Assembly (NCBI RefSeq): GCF_018598175.1
Contig: NZ_JAHESE010000008.1
Location: 77,307 to 141,306 of the forward strand
Reading direction: 5' to 3'
Source: Dawidia cretensis
GTDB lineage: Bacteria > Bacteroidota > Bacteroidia > Cytophagales > Cyclobacteriaceae
Length of the DNA stretch: 64,000 bases
In this document: piece after piece, positions 19,894-28,802 of the stretch
How positions within the stretch are numbered: position 1 is the first letter of the stretch
Layout: each line of letters begins with the position of its first letter
The notes under the pieces: model-generated
Database searches by the model: none
What the model was told of the DNA's origin: nothing
The model's input: the letters and a program-made list of their open reading frames with translations, nothing else
Translations under genes and position numbers: made by a program

Positions 19894-21732
19894 ATGGATA
19901 GGAATTCCGCGATTGGCCTTACCTTAATTGCCGGCCTGCTACTGGCCTATTTTTATTGGTTTGCGCCGAAGCCTCAAGAGGCTCCGAAAGTGCCCGCCGC
20001 TACCGAGCAACGCATGGCTGCAACAGACTCTTCTGCAGTCGTTGTCAAAGGTGAACCCGAAGCAAGCGACAGCATCCTGACCGCCACGTATGGTGATCTC
20101 TCGGCTGCTATGAAAGGCACCGACGCCACTACCACAGTAGAGACTGGCGACCTGCGCATTGAGTTCGCCAACCGCGGTGGCATAATCCGTGCGCTGGAGC
20201 TGAAGAAATTCAAAACCTATGACCAGAAGCCGCTGCTACTGGTACAGCCGCTTTCCACAGCATTCAACTTGTCGACGCAATACCAGGGCCGCGAGGTCGA
20301 CCTTTACACCTTGTATTATCAGCCCACGCAAAAGAAAGAAGGCGATACCACCGTGCTGACCTTTACGGCTACGCTGAGCAACGGCGCCAGCCTGGCACAT
20401 GTCTATAAGATTCCCGACGCCGGTCACGAGATTCAATACCAGGTGGTCAGCAAAGGCTTTGACAAACTGCTGGGCACCGACCAGTTGACCTTCCGTTGGG
20501 CAGACGCTATTCGTCCCCTCGAGAAAGACCTGGCCGACACGCGCAAAAACACCACAGTGACCTATAATTCCCGCGAAGAAGGCTTTGACGAGCTTTCGGC
20601 GGCCAGCACGGGCACGGAGAACGAAAAGCTAGCCACCGCACTCAACTGGGTGGCTATCAAACGCAAATTCTTCCTGTCGTCTATCATCGCCAAAGAAATA
20701 CCATTCGCCGGCGGTGAAGTACAAACCGCATTCAGCGCCGCTGATTCGTCGCTGGTAAAGCAAGCCAACATCCAGCTGACCATTCCCAAGAAGGCGCTGG
20801 CCGATGGTAAAGCAAGCTTTAAATTCTACTTCGGCCCGAACGACTACCAGGTCATTGGAAAAGTAACAGAGAACTTTGCCGAGAACGTATACCTCGGCTG
20901 GCGTCCGGTATACTGGATCAACAAGTTTGTCATCTTCCCGGTATTCCACTTCCTGACACTGCACATTGGCAACTACGGTCTGATCATCATCATCCTGGTG
21001 ATCCTGCTGAAGCTGGTGCTGTTCCCGCTCTCCTACCGTTCGTACCTCAGCATGGCCAAAATGAAAGTGCTGAAGCCCGAGCTGGACGAGATCAAAGAAC
21101 GCGTTGGCGAGGACATGGCCAAAGTACAGCAAGAGCAAATGAAGCTGTATGGGCAGGTCGGCGTGAACCCCATCAGCGGTTGCGTGCCGGTACTGCTGCA
21201 GATGCCAATCCTGTTCGCGATGTTCTACCTGTTCCCCGCCAGCATTGAGCTGCGTCAGCAGCCGTTCCTGTGGGCGGAAGACCTTTCCACCTATGACTCG
21301 GTAATCCAGCTGGGGTTCGCCATTCCCTTTGGTGTCGGTAGCCACATCAGCTTGTTCACCGTCATCATGACGCTCTCGACGTTGATCTATACCTGGCAGA
21401 ACAACCAGATGTCGTCGGTGCAAGGCCCGATGAAGTCGATGTCGTATGTCATGCCGGTAATCTTCTTCTTCTTCCTGAACTCCTTCTCGGCAGGTCTGAC
21501 ATTCTACTACTTTGTATCCAACCTGGTAACATTTGCACAGCAAGCCATTATCAAACGCTTTGTTGACGAAGACAAGATCCGTGCGATCATGGAAGAGAAT
21601 AAAAAGAAGAACGCTGCGAATGGCGGTACCGGTAAGAAATCAAAGTTCATGAGCAAGCTCGAAGACGCGATGAAGGCGGGTGAAGAAGCACGCCGGAAAG
21701 CGGATGAAGAGAAAAAGAAGAAAAAAAGCTAG
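19894..21732 (+). CDS. yidC: Membrane protein insertase YidC
   Basis: A 612-residue inner-membrane insertase. It has an N-terminal membrane anchor (SAIGLTLIAGLLLAYFYWFA), a periplasmic beta-domain typical of Gram-negative YidC (about 60-340), and the conserved C-terminal core of five helices with LFPLSYRSYLSMAKMKVLKP and VNPISGCVPVLLQMPILFAM. The tail is rich in Lys and Glu (KADEEKKKKKS), which helps ribosome binding in this family. It acts with Sec or alone to insert membrane proteins. Two hairpin terminators lie downstream, before parA. Confidence 0.97.
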   Translation: MDRNSAIGLTLIAGLLLAYFYWFAPKPQEAPKVPAATEQRMAATDSSAVVVKGEPEASDSILTATYGDLSAAMKGTDATTTVETGDLRIEFANRGGIIRALELKKFKTYDQKPLLLVQPLSTAFNLSTQYQGREVDLYTLYYQPTQKKEGDTTVLTFTATLSNGASLAHVYKIPDAGHEIQYQVVSKGFDKLLGTDQLTFRWADAIRPLEKDLADTRKNTTVTYNSREEGFDELSAASTGTENEKLATALNWVAIKRKFFLSSIIAKEIPFAGGEVQTAFSAADSSLVKQANIQLTIPKKALADGKASFKFYFGPNDYQVIGKVTENFAENVYLGWRPVYWINKFVIFPVFHFLTLHIGNYGLIIIILVILLKLVLFPLSYRSYLSMAKMKVLKPELDEIKERVGEDMAKVQQEQMKLYGQVGVNPISGCVPVLLQMPILFAMFYLFPASIELRQQPFLWAEDLSTYDSVIQLGFAIPFGVGSHISLFTVIMTLSTLIYTWQNNQMSSVQGPMKSMSYVMPVIFFFFLNSFSAGLTFYYFVSNLVTFAQQAIIKRFVDEDKIRAIMEENKKKNAANGGTGKKSKFMSKLEDAMKAGEEARRKADEEKKKKKS

Positions 21733-21851
21733 TCTGTCGGTTACCTTTTGCGCATACCGCAAGGGAGTTTCTAAAAATAGACTGAAATAATTGGTAACGA
21801 AGAGCTTAACGCAAATCGTTCAAGTATAGGATTCGAAAAGCGCAAAAGTTG

Positions 21852-21883
21852 CCGACAATAGTCAACAAAATTGTCGGGTTTTT
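21852..21883 (+). terminator. Intrinsic terminator after yidC
   Basis: CCGACAAT (21852-21859) and ATTGTCGG (21870-21877) form an 8-bp stem with a 10-nt loop, followed by GTTTTTG. It lies 120 bp after the yidC stop. Confidence 0.75.
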
Positions 21884-21893
21884 GTGCACCGAT

Positions 21894-21902
21894 TGTGGAT
21901 AA
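21894..21902 (-). promoter_or_regulatory. Perfect DnaA-box match upstream of parA
   Basis: TGTGGATAA is the reverse complement of the DnaA box TTATCCACA. It is a single site in the yidC-parA gap. Such boxes cluster at oriC in many bacteria near yidC and parAB, but one box alone is weak evidence for an origin. Confidence 0.45.
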
Positions 21903-21904
21903 CA

Positions 21905-21924
21905 CGTTCCACGATGTTCCACGG
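21905..21924 (+). promoter_or_regulatory. Tandem GTTCCACG half-parS-like sites
   Basis: GTTCCACG occurs twice, separated by AT. It equals one half of the parS palindrome TGTTCCACGTGGAACA; the second copy is preceded by T, giving TGTTCCACG. The second half of the palindrome is absent. The position just before parA suggests a ParB or partition-control site, but this is not a full parS. Confidence 0.4.
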
Positions 21925-21941
21925 TCCGATAACTTTTACCA

Positions 21942-21949
21942 TATCTTTG
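21942..21949 (+). promoter_or_regulatory. TAnnTTTG promoter element of parAB
   Basis: TATCTTTG fits the -7 consensus exactly. Transcription would start around 21955, inside the left arm of the terminator hairpin at 21951-21985, so transcripts from this promoter would not form the full hairpin while read-through from yidC would. Confidence 0.6.
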
Positions 21950-21950
21950 T

Positions 21951-21987
21951 GCCCGTCCGTTTTAGACCCGGACGGGCTTTTTATTTT
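21951..21987 (+). terminator. Strong intrinsic terminator overlapping the parA promoter
   Basis: GCCCGTCCG (21951-21959) and CGGACGGGC (21969-21977) form a 9-bp GC-rich stem with a 9-nt loop, followed by TTTTTATTTTTT. It ends 18 bp before the parA ATG and insulates parAB from yidC read-through. Confidence 0.8.
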
Positions 21988-22004
21988 TTAAACGTCATTC
22001 TTGA

Positions 22005-22778
22005 ATGGGAAAAATCATTGCCATTGCCAATCAAAAAGGTGGTGTCGGAAAAACAACTTCAGCTATTAACCTGGCTGCAAGCTTAGCCGTACTGGAGAAA
22101 CGCACACTGCTGGTCGACGCCGATCCGCAGGCAAACTCCACTTCCGGCCTCGGTCTAAATCCGAAAGATGTAACGCAGGGTATCTACGAATGTATGGTAG
22201 ACGGCGTGGATCCAAAGGACGCAGTCGTAAAGAACGATCTGAAGTACCTGGATGTTCTGCCCTCGCACATCGACCTTGTCGGTGCTGAAGTCGAAATGGT
22301 CAGCATCGAGCGCCGCGAAGAAAAAATGCGCGATGCGCTCGGCAGAGTGCGCGACGACTACGACTTTATCATCATCGACTGCTCGCCGTCGCTGGGTCTC
22401 ATCACCATCAACGCGCTGACAGCCGCCGACTCAATCATCATTCCGGTACAATGCGAATACTTCGCCCTGGAAGGCCTCGGCAAACTGTTGAATACGATCA
22501 AAATTATTCAAACACGTTTGAACCCGAAACTTGAAATAGAAGGCATCTTGTTGACGTTATACGATTCACGTACCAGCCTGGGCAACCAGGTAGTCGAAGA
22601 GGTACGGACACACTTCCAGAAGATGACGTTCAATACGATCATCCCCCGGAATGTTAAGCTGAGCGAGTCGCCCAGCTTTGGCCTACCGGCCATTGTTCAC
22701 GATGCGGAAAGCAAAGGAGCCATCAGCTACCTGAACCTGGCCCACGAAGTACTTGATAAAAACGGCATGTCTAAATGA
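22005..22778 (+). CDS. parA: Chromosome partitioning ATPase ParA (Soj)
   Basis: 257 residues, the usual size of a chromosomal ParA. The deviant Walker A is [20 protein letters not shown] near residue 10. Walker A' ([13 protein letters not shown]) follows near 40 and Walker B ([17 protein letters not shown]) near 120. It drives origin segregation with ParB by ATP-dependent DNA binding. The stop overlaps the parB start by 4 bases (ATGA), so the two are translationally coupled. Confidence 0.97.
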   Translation: MGKIIAIANQKGGVGKTTSAINLAASLAVLEKRTLLVDADPQANSTSGLGLNPKDVTQGIYECMVDGVDPKDAVVKNDLKYLDVLPSHIDLVGAEVEMVSIERREEKMRDALGRVRDDYDFIIIDCSPSLGLITINALTAADSIIIPVQCEYFALEGLGKLLNTIKIIQTRLNPKLEIEGILLTLYDSRTSLGNQVVEEVRTHFQKMTFNTIIPRNVKLSESPSFGLPAIVHDAESKGAISYLNLAHEVLDKNGMSK

Positions 22779-23749
22779 GTAAAAAGAAAGCATTAGGTCG
22801 TGGACTGAGCGCTCTTCTAAGCGACAATTCCACGGAAGACGATAGACTGGAAACAGATGTTGCTGTCAACCCGGCAGATGCAGCCATTGCTTCGGGTGCC
22901 AGCTTCACGGCTGAGCAACCTGTTGCTGCTCCACCAGTACCGACAGTGGGTGGCATCATCGAGATCCCGGTCGAGTACATCGAAGTGAACCCCTTCCAGC
23001 CGCGCTCGCATTTCGACCAGGAAGCGTTGCTCGAACTGGCAGAATCCATCACGGTACACGGCATCATTCAGCCGATCACCGTGCGTCGTCTGACCCAGAA
23101 TCAATATCAGCTGATCTCGGGTGAGCGTCGCTTTCAGGCGTCCAAGCTCGCGGGTTTAAAGGCCATTCCGGCCTACATTCGCTCCGCCGACGACCAGCAA
23201 ATGCTGGAAATGGCGCTGATTGAAAACATCCAGCGCGAAAACCTCAACGCCATCGAAATTGCCCTCAGCTACCAGCGATTGCTGACTGAGTGTAACCTCA
23301 AGCAGGAAGAGCTGGGTGAGCGTGTGGGCAAGAACCGCACTACCGTAACGAACTACCTGCGTCTGCTCAAGTTGCCGCCCGACATTCAGATCGCGGTGCG
23401 CGACAACAAGCTTTCCATGGGCCAGGCACGGGCCATCATCAGCATCGAAAATCCGGAAGAACAGCTTTACATCTTCAAAAAAACCCTGGAAGAAGACCTC
23501 TCCGTACGCAAAGTTGAAGAACTGGTGCGCGAAATGACGGAGAAGAGCCAGTCGACCAAGGGCGAGAGCAGCAGCTCCGCGGCTCCGGCCGCGTCGCGCG
23601 AAATTCAGCAGCTCCAGTCAAAGCTTTCTTCCTACTTTGGCACCCGAGTTGTTATAAAAAGTGACGGCAAACGAGGTGAAATCAAGATCCCCTTCCTGTC
23701 GGTCGAAGACCTGAACCGCGTGTTAGACATCCTGAAAGTCGGGCTGTAA
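22775..23749 (+). CDS. parB: Chromosome partitioning protein ParB (Spo0J)
   Basis: 324 residues. The N-terminus ([14 protein letters not shown]) is the typical ParA-interacting peptide. The CTPase/ParB domain (about 65-160) includes [18 protein letters not shown] and the signature [15 protein letters not shown] helix-turn-helix ([20 protein letters not shown]) follows near 190, and the C-terminal ~45 residues form the dimerisation domain. It binds parS and spreads along DNA. A low-complexity Ser/Ala linker ([12 protein letters not shown]) lies before the C-terminal domain. Confidence 0.97.
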   Translation: MSKKKALGRGLSALLSDNSTEDDRLETDVAVNPADAAIASGASFTAEQPVAAPPVPTVGGIIEIPVEYIEVNPFQPRSHFDQEALLELAESITVHGIIQPITVRRLTQNQYQLISGERRFQASKLAGLKAIPAYIRSADDQQMLEMALIENIQRENLNAIEIALSYQRLLTECNLKQEELGERVGKNRTTVTNYLRLLKLPPDIQIAVRDNKLSMGQARAIISIENPEEQLYIFKKTLEEDLSVRKVEELVREMTEKSQSTKGESSSSAAPAASREIQQLQSKLSSYFGTRVVIKSDGKRGEIKIPFLSVEDLNRVLDILKVGL

Positions 23750-23807
23750 CACTGGTAGTTTCCGCAGGTTTCGGTAACTTGACACCGTTTTGCGTGCCGT
23801 CAACCCC

Positions 23808-24422
23808 ATGAAGAAACTATCGCTGTGCTGTCTGCTTCTGTTGTTCTTACTTCCTGTCGCCATCCAGGCGCAGGGGGTCGCCCCGGCGACAGCCCCCAAC
23901 ACAGCCGACGACAGCGTCTACATTGAGAGCGGCCAGGATACAGTGCTGATTAAATCCTACGCGACACGCTACGACCCGCGCAAGGCACTGCTGTATGCCG
24001 CCGTGCTGCCTGGCCTCGGCCAGATCTACAACAAAAAGTATTGGAAGCTTCCGCTGGTGTACGGCGGGTTTGGTGCCCTGGGTTATGCCGTCGGCTTCTA
24101 CCAGAAGGGCTATAAAAAATACAAGGCCCAGCTCTTCGACAACATCAACGAGGCCCCCAACAACGAAAACTTCCTGCACCCCGTCAGCGAGCTCTCCACG
24201 GGCCAGCTGCGCACCATCGTCACCTCCTACCGGCGCCAACGCGACTTCTGGCTCATCATGACCGGGGCGATGTACCTACTACAGATCGTCGATGCGCACG
24301 TTGATGCGCATTTGAAGGAATTCGATGTCAATCCCAACTTGCAGGTAAGCCTCGAGCCGCTGATCGAACAAGATGCCGTCCTCGGCCGGCAATCAGGCGT
24401 AGCGCTGATTATAAAATTTTAG
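23808..24422 (+). CDS. DUF5683 domain protein downstream of parB
   Basis: About 204 residues from the ATG at 23808, chosen because it starts a good signal peptide (MKKLSLCCLLLLFLLPVAIQ, then AQG). The core PRKALLYAAVLPGLGQIYNKKYWKLP is the DUF5683 hallmark, with one or two membrane helices (VYGGFGALGYAVGFY and DFWLIMTGAMYLLQIVDAHVDAHL). The function is unknown. In many Bacteroidota the gene sits between parB and dapB-lepB; here the strand switches right after it. Confidence 0.85.
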   Translation: MKKLSLCCLLLLFLLPVAIQAQGVAPATAPNTADDSVYIESGQDTVLIKSYATRYDPRKALLYAAVLPGLGQIYNKKYWKLPLVYGGFGALGYAVGFYQKGYKKYKAQLFDNINEAPNNENFLHPVSELSTGQLRTIVTSYRRQRDFWLIMTGAMYLLQIVDAHVDAHLKEFDVNPNLQVSLEPLIEQDAVLGRQSGVALIIKF

Positions 24423-24451
24423 ATAGTTTATTGGCGCAGCGCTATTGATTT

Positions 24452-24625
24452 GCTGGCGCAAGAGTTAGCACGAAGCGCGTCTCTTGTGACTTAAACTGCG
24501 GCCAGTCTTAGACTGGCGTATCCGGCATCTAACAACGTGGTCCACAGCAGTCTGGAGACTGCCCGCAGTTCCAGGCACAAGTTCCGCACCTCCGCTGACG
24601 CCTTGGTGCTAAAACTTGCGCCAGC
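24452..24625. repeat. 174-nt long inverted repeat (possible palindromic mobile element)
   Basis: The outer arms (24453-24471 and 24606-24624) match 17 of 19 bases as an inverted repeat starting CTGGCGCAAG. Inside, CTTGTG (24483-24488) pairs with CACAAG (24576-24581), and AACTGCGG-CAGTCT (24494-24508) pairs with AGACTG-CCGCAGTT (24556-24570). Two smaller hairpins, CCAGTCT-AGACTGG and CAGTCTGGAGACTG, lie in the middle. The whole can fold into one long cruciform or RNA hairpin. It lies in the 217-bp gap between two convergent genes and has no coding content. A REP-, BIME- or MITE-like element is likely; a bidirectional transcript end is the alternative. Confidence 0.7.
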
Positions 24626-24639
24626 CGCACATGAGTTAT

Positions 24640-25518
24640 TTACCCATGATGCGCCAGCAAAAGCATCATCCACGCTTCCTGCACTTTCCCATGCGTAAGA
24701 AGTAAATGCGCATGCTGATGCGCCGCATTCGTACCCTTCTGCAACACCTGATGTATCCCTGCTCTCAACCGATACTGCTGACATTCCGTCGCATCAGGCA
24801 GCTTCTCAATATTACCTAAGAGGCCAAGATCGTTGCCCGTTAGAAAATGACTATAACGTATCATAGGCGGTATTGCATCCACGCCAATGCCCAACCGATC
24901 CACCGGCTTTGGCACTTTAAAAATCGAATCGCCCTGCACCCGGCAATACCAATCGCCCCCCAAACGAGCCACAGCATCGAGCTTAAACGGATCAATCCGC
25001 CCATCCGCGTCCAGTATCTCCTCGCGAATGTGCATATAGATCACCTCGCACAAAATAAGATTCCCCGCACCGCCTTCATTCCCCGTTGGCACGACCTGCA
25101 ACACCTGGCATTCCATCGCTACCGGTGCTTCCGCTACCCGCGGCGGAGCCACTTTCACCGAAGGCGCTTCGGTAAAGCCCGCCTTGATAAACTCATTCAC
25201 ACCCTTAGCATACTCGGTACTCGCCAGCGAGGCTTGTTGTACCATGGCATAGTTTACAATGTTGATCACGACCTGCTGTACTTCGAGTACATTCTCCAAG
25301 GTATGCTTGGTTGAATTATCGCGTACACGCCGCGACGGTGAGAAGACCAGAAGCGGCGGGTTGGTACCAAAGACATTAAAGAAACTGAAAGGACTCAGGT
25401 TTATACGCCCTTCTTTGTCGACCGTGCTGGCGAATGCGATCGGCCGCGGTGTCACGGCCGATTGCAGATAATGTTGCATTTGCGTAAGTGAAATCTCTTT
25501 CGGGTCGATGGTCAGCAT
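24640..25518 (-). CDS. Flavin reductase-like FMN-binding split-barrel protein
   Basis: About 292 residues from the ATG at 25518; a TTG one codon upstream is less likely. The N-terminal ~200 residues show the flavin reductase split barrel: SAVTPRPIAFASTVDKEGR and NLSPFSFFNVFGTNPPLLVF, then RDNSTKHTLENV. Members bind FMN and often serve as NAD(P)H:flavin reductases or unknown oxidoreductases. A ~70-residue helical C-terminal extension with several His (HQHAHLLLTHGKVQE) is unusual. The start overlaps the upstream stop by one base (TGATG). It is the third gene of an operon led by fumarylacetoacetase, which may hint at an aromatic catabolic role. Confidence 0.82.
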   Translation of the reverse strand: MLTIDPKEISLTQMQHYLQSAVTPRPIAFASTVDKEGRINLSPFSFFNVFGTNPPLLVFSPSRRVRDNSTKHTLENVLEVQQVVINIVNYAMVQQASLASTEYAKGVNEFIKAGFTEAPSVKVAPPRVAEAPVAMECQVLQVVPTGNEGGAGNLILCEVIYMHIREEILDADGRIDPFKLDAVARLGGDWYCRVQGDSIFKVPKPVDRLGIGVDAIPPMIRYSHFLTGNDLGLLGNIEKLPDATECQQYRLRAGIHQVLQKGTNAAHQHAHLLLTHGKVQEAWMMLLLAHHG

Positions 25519-25994
25519 CAAGACGGAGTTTTATCGGAGGGTGTTTGTTGATTCATGATGGGCGATTCGGGAAACGGCTCGTGCGGCACGCGCAGTGTAC
25601 CCCACGCGTAACCAAAAACAACGGCCAGGATAGCCGGCAGCAGGTATGCTCCCAGGCGAAACCGCAATCCCGTATGGCTGTAGCTCCACGCTGTAAAATC
25701 TACAGCCGTCTTTACCAGCATCGCCACGGCCGCGAGCAACAATAGCGCTAACACAACCTGGCCAACAGGCCGTTTCCAGATGCCGCGCTGAACAAAAAAT
25801 CGCACGGCTTCCGCGAGCGCTACGGCAATTCCGACCACCAGCGATACCGTGACCAGCGTCTTGGGAAACGTGCGCAGATAATGGTACTTATAAATAATCA
25901 GCCCGATCTTACCCAACAGGTTGGGACTTCGCAGCAGCACGCTGTCCAGCACCACCAGCGCGGCAATGAACAGGTAGAAATTTACGCGCTTCAT
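25518..25994 (-). CDS. Hypothetical membrane protein (four helices)
   Basis: About 158 residues from the ATG at 25994, which overlaps the fumarylacetoacetase stop by 4 bases (ATGA); an upstream start at 26033 would overlap more. Four hydrophobic segments are visible: NFYLFIAALVVLDSVLL, LVTVSLVVGIAVALAEAVRF, VGQVVLALLLLAAVAMLV and LGAYLLPAILAVVFGYAWG. No known family. The strict coupling on both sides suggests expression with fahA and the flavin reductase-like gene. Confidence 0.7.
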   Translation of the reverse strand: MKRVNFYLFIAALVVLDSVLLRSPNLLGKIGLIIYKYHYLRTFPKTLVTVSLVVGIAVALAEAVRFFVQRGIWKRPVGQVVLALLLLAAVAMLVKTAVDFTAWSYSHTGLRFRLGAYLLPAILAVVFGYAWGTLRVPHEPFPESPIMNQQTPSDKTPS

Positions 25995-27274
25995 GAGCGG
26001 GCGTGGGTTGCTGGTTGGATCATGCCACGACATTCACCAAAGCCGATGCGCACGCCGTTCTTCTCCGCATAGCCCCGCATAATGACGGTGTCATGGTCTT
26101 CAATGAAAGTACGTTGCGCTCCGTCAGGCAGGTGCAGCGGCTTTTGGCCGTTCCACGTCAGCTCCAGCAACGAGCCGTATGAACCCGGCGAAGGGCCGCT
26201 GATCGTACCCGACGCGTACAGGTCCCCCACTTGAATGTTACAGCCATTCACGGTATGGTGTGCCAGCTGCTGGCCCACATTCCAATACATATACTTGAAG
26301 TTCGTGCGGCATACGGTAGCGGGCTCCGCGTTGCCGGCTTGCATCAGCACTTCGAGTAAAATATCAAAGTTCTTCTCCCCTTCGTATGCCAGGTACGGCA
26401 ACACGTGCGGGTTCTGCTCGGGCCCTTTTACGCGGAAGGGCTCCAGCGCATCCATCGTCACGATCCAGGGCGAAATGGTGGTACCAAAGTTCTTGGCGAG
26501 GAACGGTCCCAGGGGCACATACTCCCATTGCTGAATGTCGCGTGCGGACCAGTCGTTGAGTAATACCAGACCGGCCATATACTCTTCCGCGTCGGCGGTG
26601 TGAATGGCATTTCCCAACGCCGTCTCGCCGCACGTCACAAACGCAACCTCCAATTCAAAGTCCAGCTTTCGTGTAGGGCAAAAGACAGGCAGGTCGCTGT
26701 CGGGTGGTTTGATCTGTCCCTTGGGACGTGTAATGTTCGTGCCCGTCACAACAATCGACGACGCGCGACCGTGATAACCGATCGGCAGGTGTTTCCAATT
26801 GGGCAGCAGCGCGTTCTTCGGATCGCGAAACATAGAGCCCACATTGGTCGCATGCTCTTCGCTGCTATAAAAGTCGGTATAGTTCGCAACTTTTACCGGC
26901 AGCAGCATCTGCACTTCGCGGGCGGATACCAGCGCCGCATCACGGGCATCGGCGTCCAGCTCGTCGTTGGAGTCGCGCAACAGCTCGGAGACACGTTCGC
27001 GCACCTCGCGAATTTTCTTGCGGCCCAGCCCCAGGAACTCATTGAGTGTAGGCTGTATAAAAATATCGGCAGGTAGGTGCTGGCCCTGAAAGTAGCCGTT
27101 GGTATTGAGATAGGCCAGGTCGAGTATGTCCGCGCCGATCGCAACACCCGCCACCGGCGAGCTGTTCTTTCGCAAGAAGATGCCAAATGGCAAATTCTGA
27201 ATTGGAAAATCACTTCCGGCGGGAATGGATACCCAACTTTTCAGACGAGGGTCGTTGGCATTGGTTTGCACCAT
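25991..27274 (-). CDS. fahA: Fumarylacetoacetase
   Basis: 427 residues, close to other bacterial and eukaryotic enzymes (~420). It splits fumarylacetoacetate into fumarate and acetoacetate, the last step of tyrosine and homogentisate breakdown. The N-terminal domain begins SWVSIPAGSDFPIQNLPFG. The C-terminal FAH fold carries YTDFYSSEEHATNVG (metal Asp and catalytic His), KLDFELEVAFV (metal Glu pair) and LLNDWSARDIQQWEYVPLGP (metal Asp). It is first in a coupled minus-strand operon. Other tyrosine catabolic genes are not in the window. Confidence 0.96.
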   Translation of the reverse strand: MVQTNANDPRLKSWVSIPAGSDFPIQNLPFGIFLRKNSSPVAGVAIGADILDLAYLNTNGYFQGQHLPADIFIQPTLNEFLGLGRKKIREVRERVSELLRDSNDELDADARDAALVSAREVQMLLPVKVANYTDFYSSEEHATNVGSMFRDPKNALLPNWKHLPIGYHGRASSIVVTGTNITRPKGQIKPPDSDLPVFCPTRKLDFELEVAFVTCGETALGNAIHTADAEEYMAGLVLLNDWSARDIQQWEYVPLGPFLAKNFGTTISPWIVTMDALEPFRVKGPEQNPHVLPYLAYEGEKNFDILLEVLMQAGNAEPATVCRTNFKYMYWNVGQQLAHHTVNGCNIQVGDLYASGTISGPSPGSYGSLLELTWNGQKPLHLPDGAQRTFIEDHDTVIMRGYAEKNGVRIGFGECRGMIQPATHARS

Positions 27275-27419
27275 GGATTGATCAGTTTTATAGGGCTTCG
27301 TATAGTGTACGAGGCGTCTAAGGTAAGGGGTTTACCCCATCTGCAACAACGCCTGCTGACAGAATTTAATAGTTGTCGCCAGAACATCTTTTTACTTACT
27401 TTTACCGGCTGTGAATGGT

Positions 27420-28781
27420 ATGACGCCCGTCTTTCCTCCGGCTTTTGAAGCTCGCATGCGGCAGCAACTTGCGGGTGCGTGGGATGCCTTTGTGGCCGCC
27501 CATACAACACCACCGCCCGTCAGCCTCCGTCTCAACCCGCGAAAGCCCGGCCCGGATCAATACACAGCGTCTATACCCTGGTGCGCTACCGGACGGTACC
27601 TGCCGGAACGTCCCGTGTTCACCCTCGACCCCGCCTTGCATGCCGGCGCCTATTACGTGCAGGAAGCCAGCTCGATGTTCCTCGAGCAGGTACTTCGCCA
27701 GGCAGCAGACACTACGGTACCCTTACGCGTACTGGACCTCTGCGCCGCACCCGGCGGCAAATCCACGCACCTCAGTAGCCTGTTATCACCGGACAGTCTG
27801 TTGGTCTCCAACGAAGTGATCCGTAGCCGGGCCGGCATCTTAGCCGAGAACCTCCAGAAGTGGGGCAACCCCAACAGCGTCGTCACGCAAAACGACCCCG
27901 AAGACTTCACACCCTTACAAGGATTCTTCGACGTCATGGTCGTAGATGCCCCGTGCTCGGGCGAGGGCCTGTTCCGCAAAGACCCCGACGCCATGGAGGC
28001 CTGGTCGGAAGACAACGTACAGCTTTGCAGCGCCCGCCAACGCCGCATCCTCCGTGACGTATGGCCTGCATTAAAGACCAACGGACTGCTGGTATACTCC
28101 ACCTGTACCTATAACCGGCTCGAAAACGAAGAGAACCTGGCCTGGCTCCGCGCAAACCACGACGTCGAATTTGTATCATTATCTATACCGGCTGAATGGG
28201 GTATTGAGACCATCGACGAAGATGGCATCGTTGCCTATCGCTTCGCACCACACCGCACACAAGGCGAAGGATTCTTTCTCTCCGTCATCCGCAAACGCGC
28301 CGGTCAGGCAGAAGTAAGTTTGCGACTGTCGAAGCCCGTGTTTGCAGCGCCCACAAAAAAAATACTCGACCAGGTAACAACGTGGGTCCAAACCTCCGAA
28401 GACAAAAGCTTCTTGCAACGCGAAGACTTGTTGCAGTTTGTTCCCGCATCGCAAGCACAGGCCATTGCGTTCCTCTCCCGCCATCTGCACCTGGTAATCG
28501 CCGGCACGTTCGTCGCCACGCTCAAGCATGACAAGCTCATCCCCGAGCACTCCCTGGCATTGTCGACGGTCTTACAACAAGAGGCCTTCCCTACCCTGCC
28601 GGTGTCGTACGAGGAAGCCATACAATACTTACGCAAAGAGACGTTGCCCGGCACGGGCACTGGTAAAGGCTTCGCCCTGATCATACATAACGACCTGCCC
28701 TTGGGCTGGGTGAATCAACTGCCAAACCGCCTTAATAATCTATACCCACCTGCGTGGCGCATACGGATGGGGGCGTCATGA
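27420..28781 (+). CDS. RsmF/NOL1-NOP2-Sun family RNA (cytosine-5) methyltransferase
   Basis: About 453 residues from the ATG at 27420 (a GTG at 27411 is possible). It is an SAM-dependent rRNA m5C methyltransferase. Motifs are clear: LDLCAAPGGKSTHLSSLL (SAM site), MVVDAPCSGEGLFRKDP (first cysteine) and LLVYSTCTYNRLENEENLAW (catalytic TC). A C-terminal PUA-like/RsmF domain (about 310-450) ends NRLNNLYPPAWRIRM. The layout is that of RsmF/YebU-like enzymes that methylate 16S rRNA; the exact target base is not readable. Confidence 0.92.
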   Translation: MTPVFPPAFEARMRQQLAGAWDAFVAAHTTPPPVSLRLNPRKPGPDQYTASIPWCATGRYLPERPVFTLDPALHAGAYYVQEASSMFLEQVLRQAADTTVPLRVLDLCAAPGGKSTHLSSLLSPDSLLVSNEVIRSRAGILAENLQKWGNPNSVVTQNDPEDFTPLQGFFDVMVVDAPCSGEGLFRKDPDAMEAWSEDNVQLCSARQRRILRDVWPALKTNGLLVYSTCTYNRLENEENLAWLRANHDVEFVSLSIPAEWGIETIDEDGIVAYRFAPHRTQGEGFFLSVIRKRAGQAEVSLRLSKPVFAAPTKKILDQVTTWVQTSEDKSFLQREDLLQFVPASQAQAIAFLSRHLHLVIAGTFVATLKHDKLIPEHSLALSTVLQQEAFPTLPVSYEEAIQYLRKETLPGTGTGKGFALIIHNDLPLGWVNQLPNRLNNLYPPAWRIRMGAS

Positions 28782-28802
28782 ACAAAATCAAATACCGACA
28801 GA

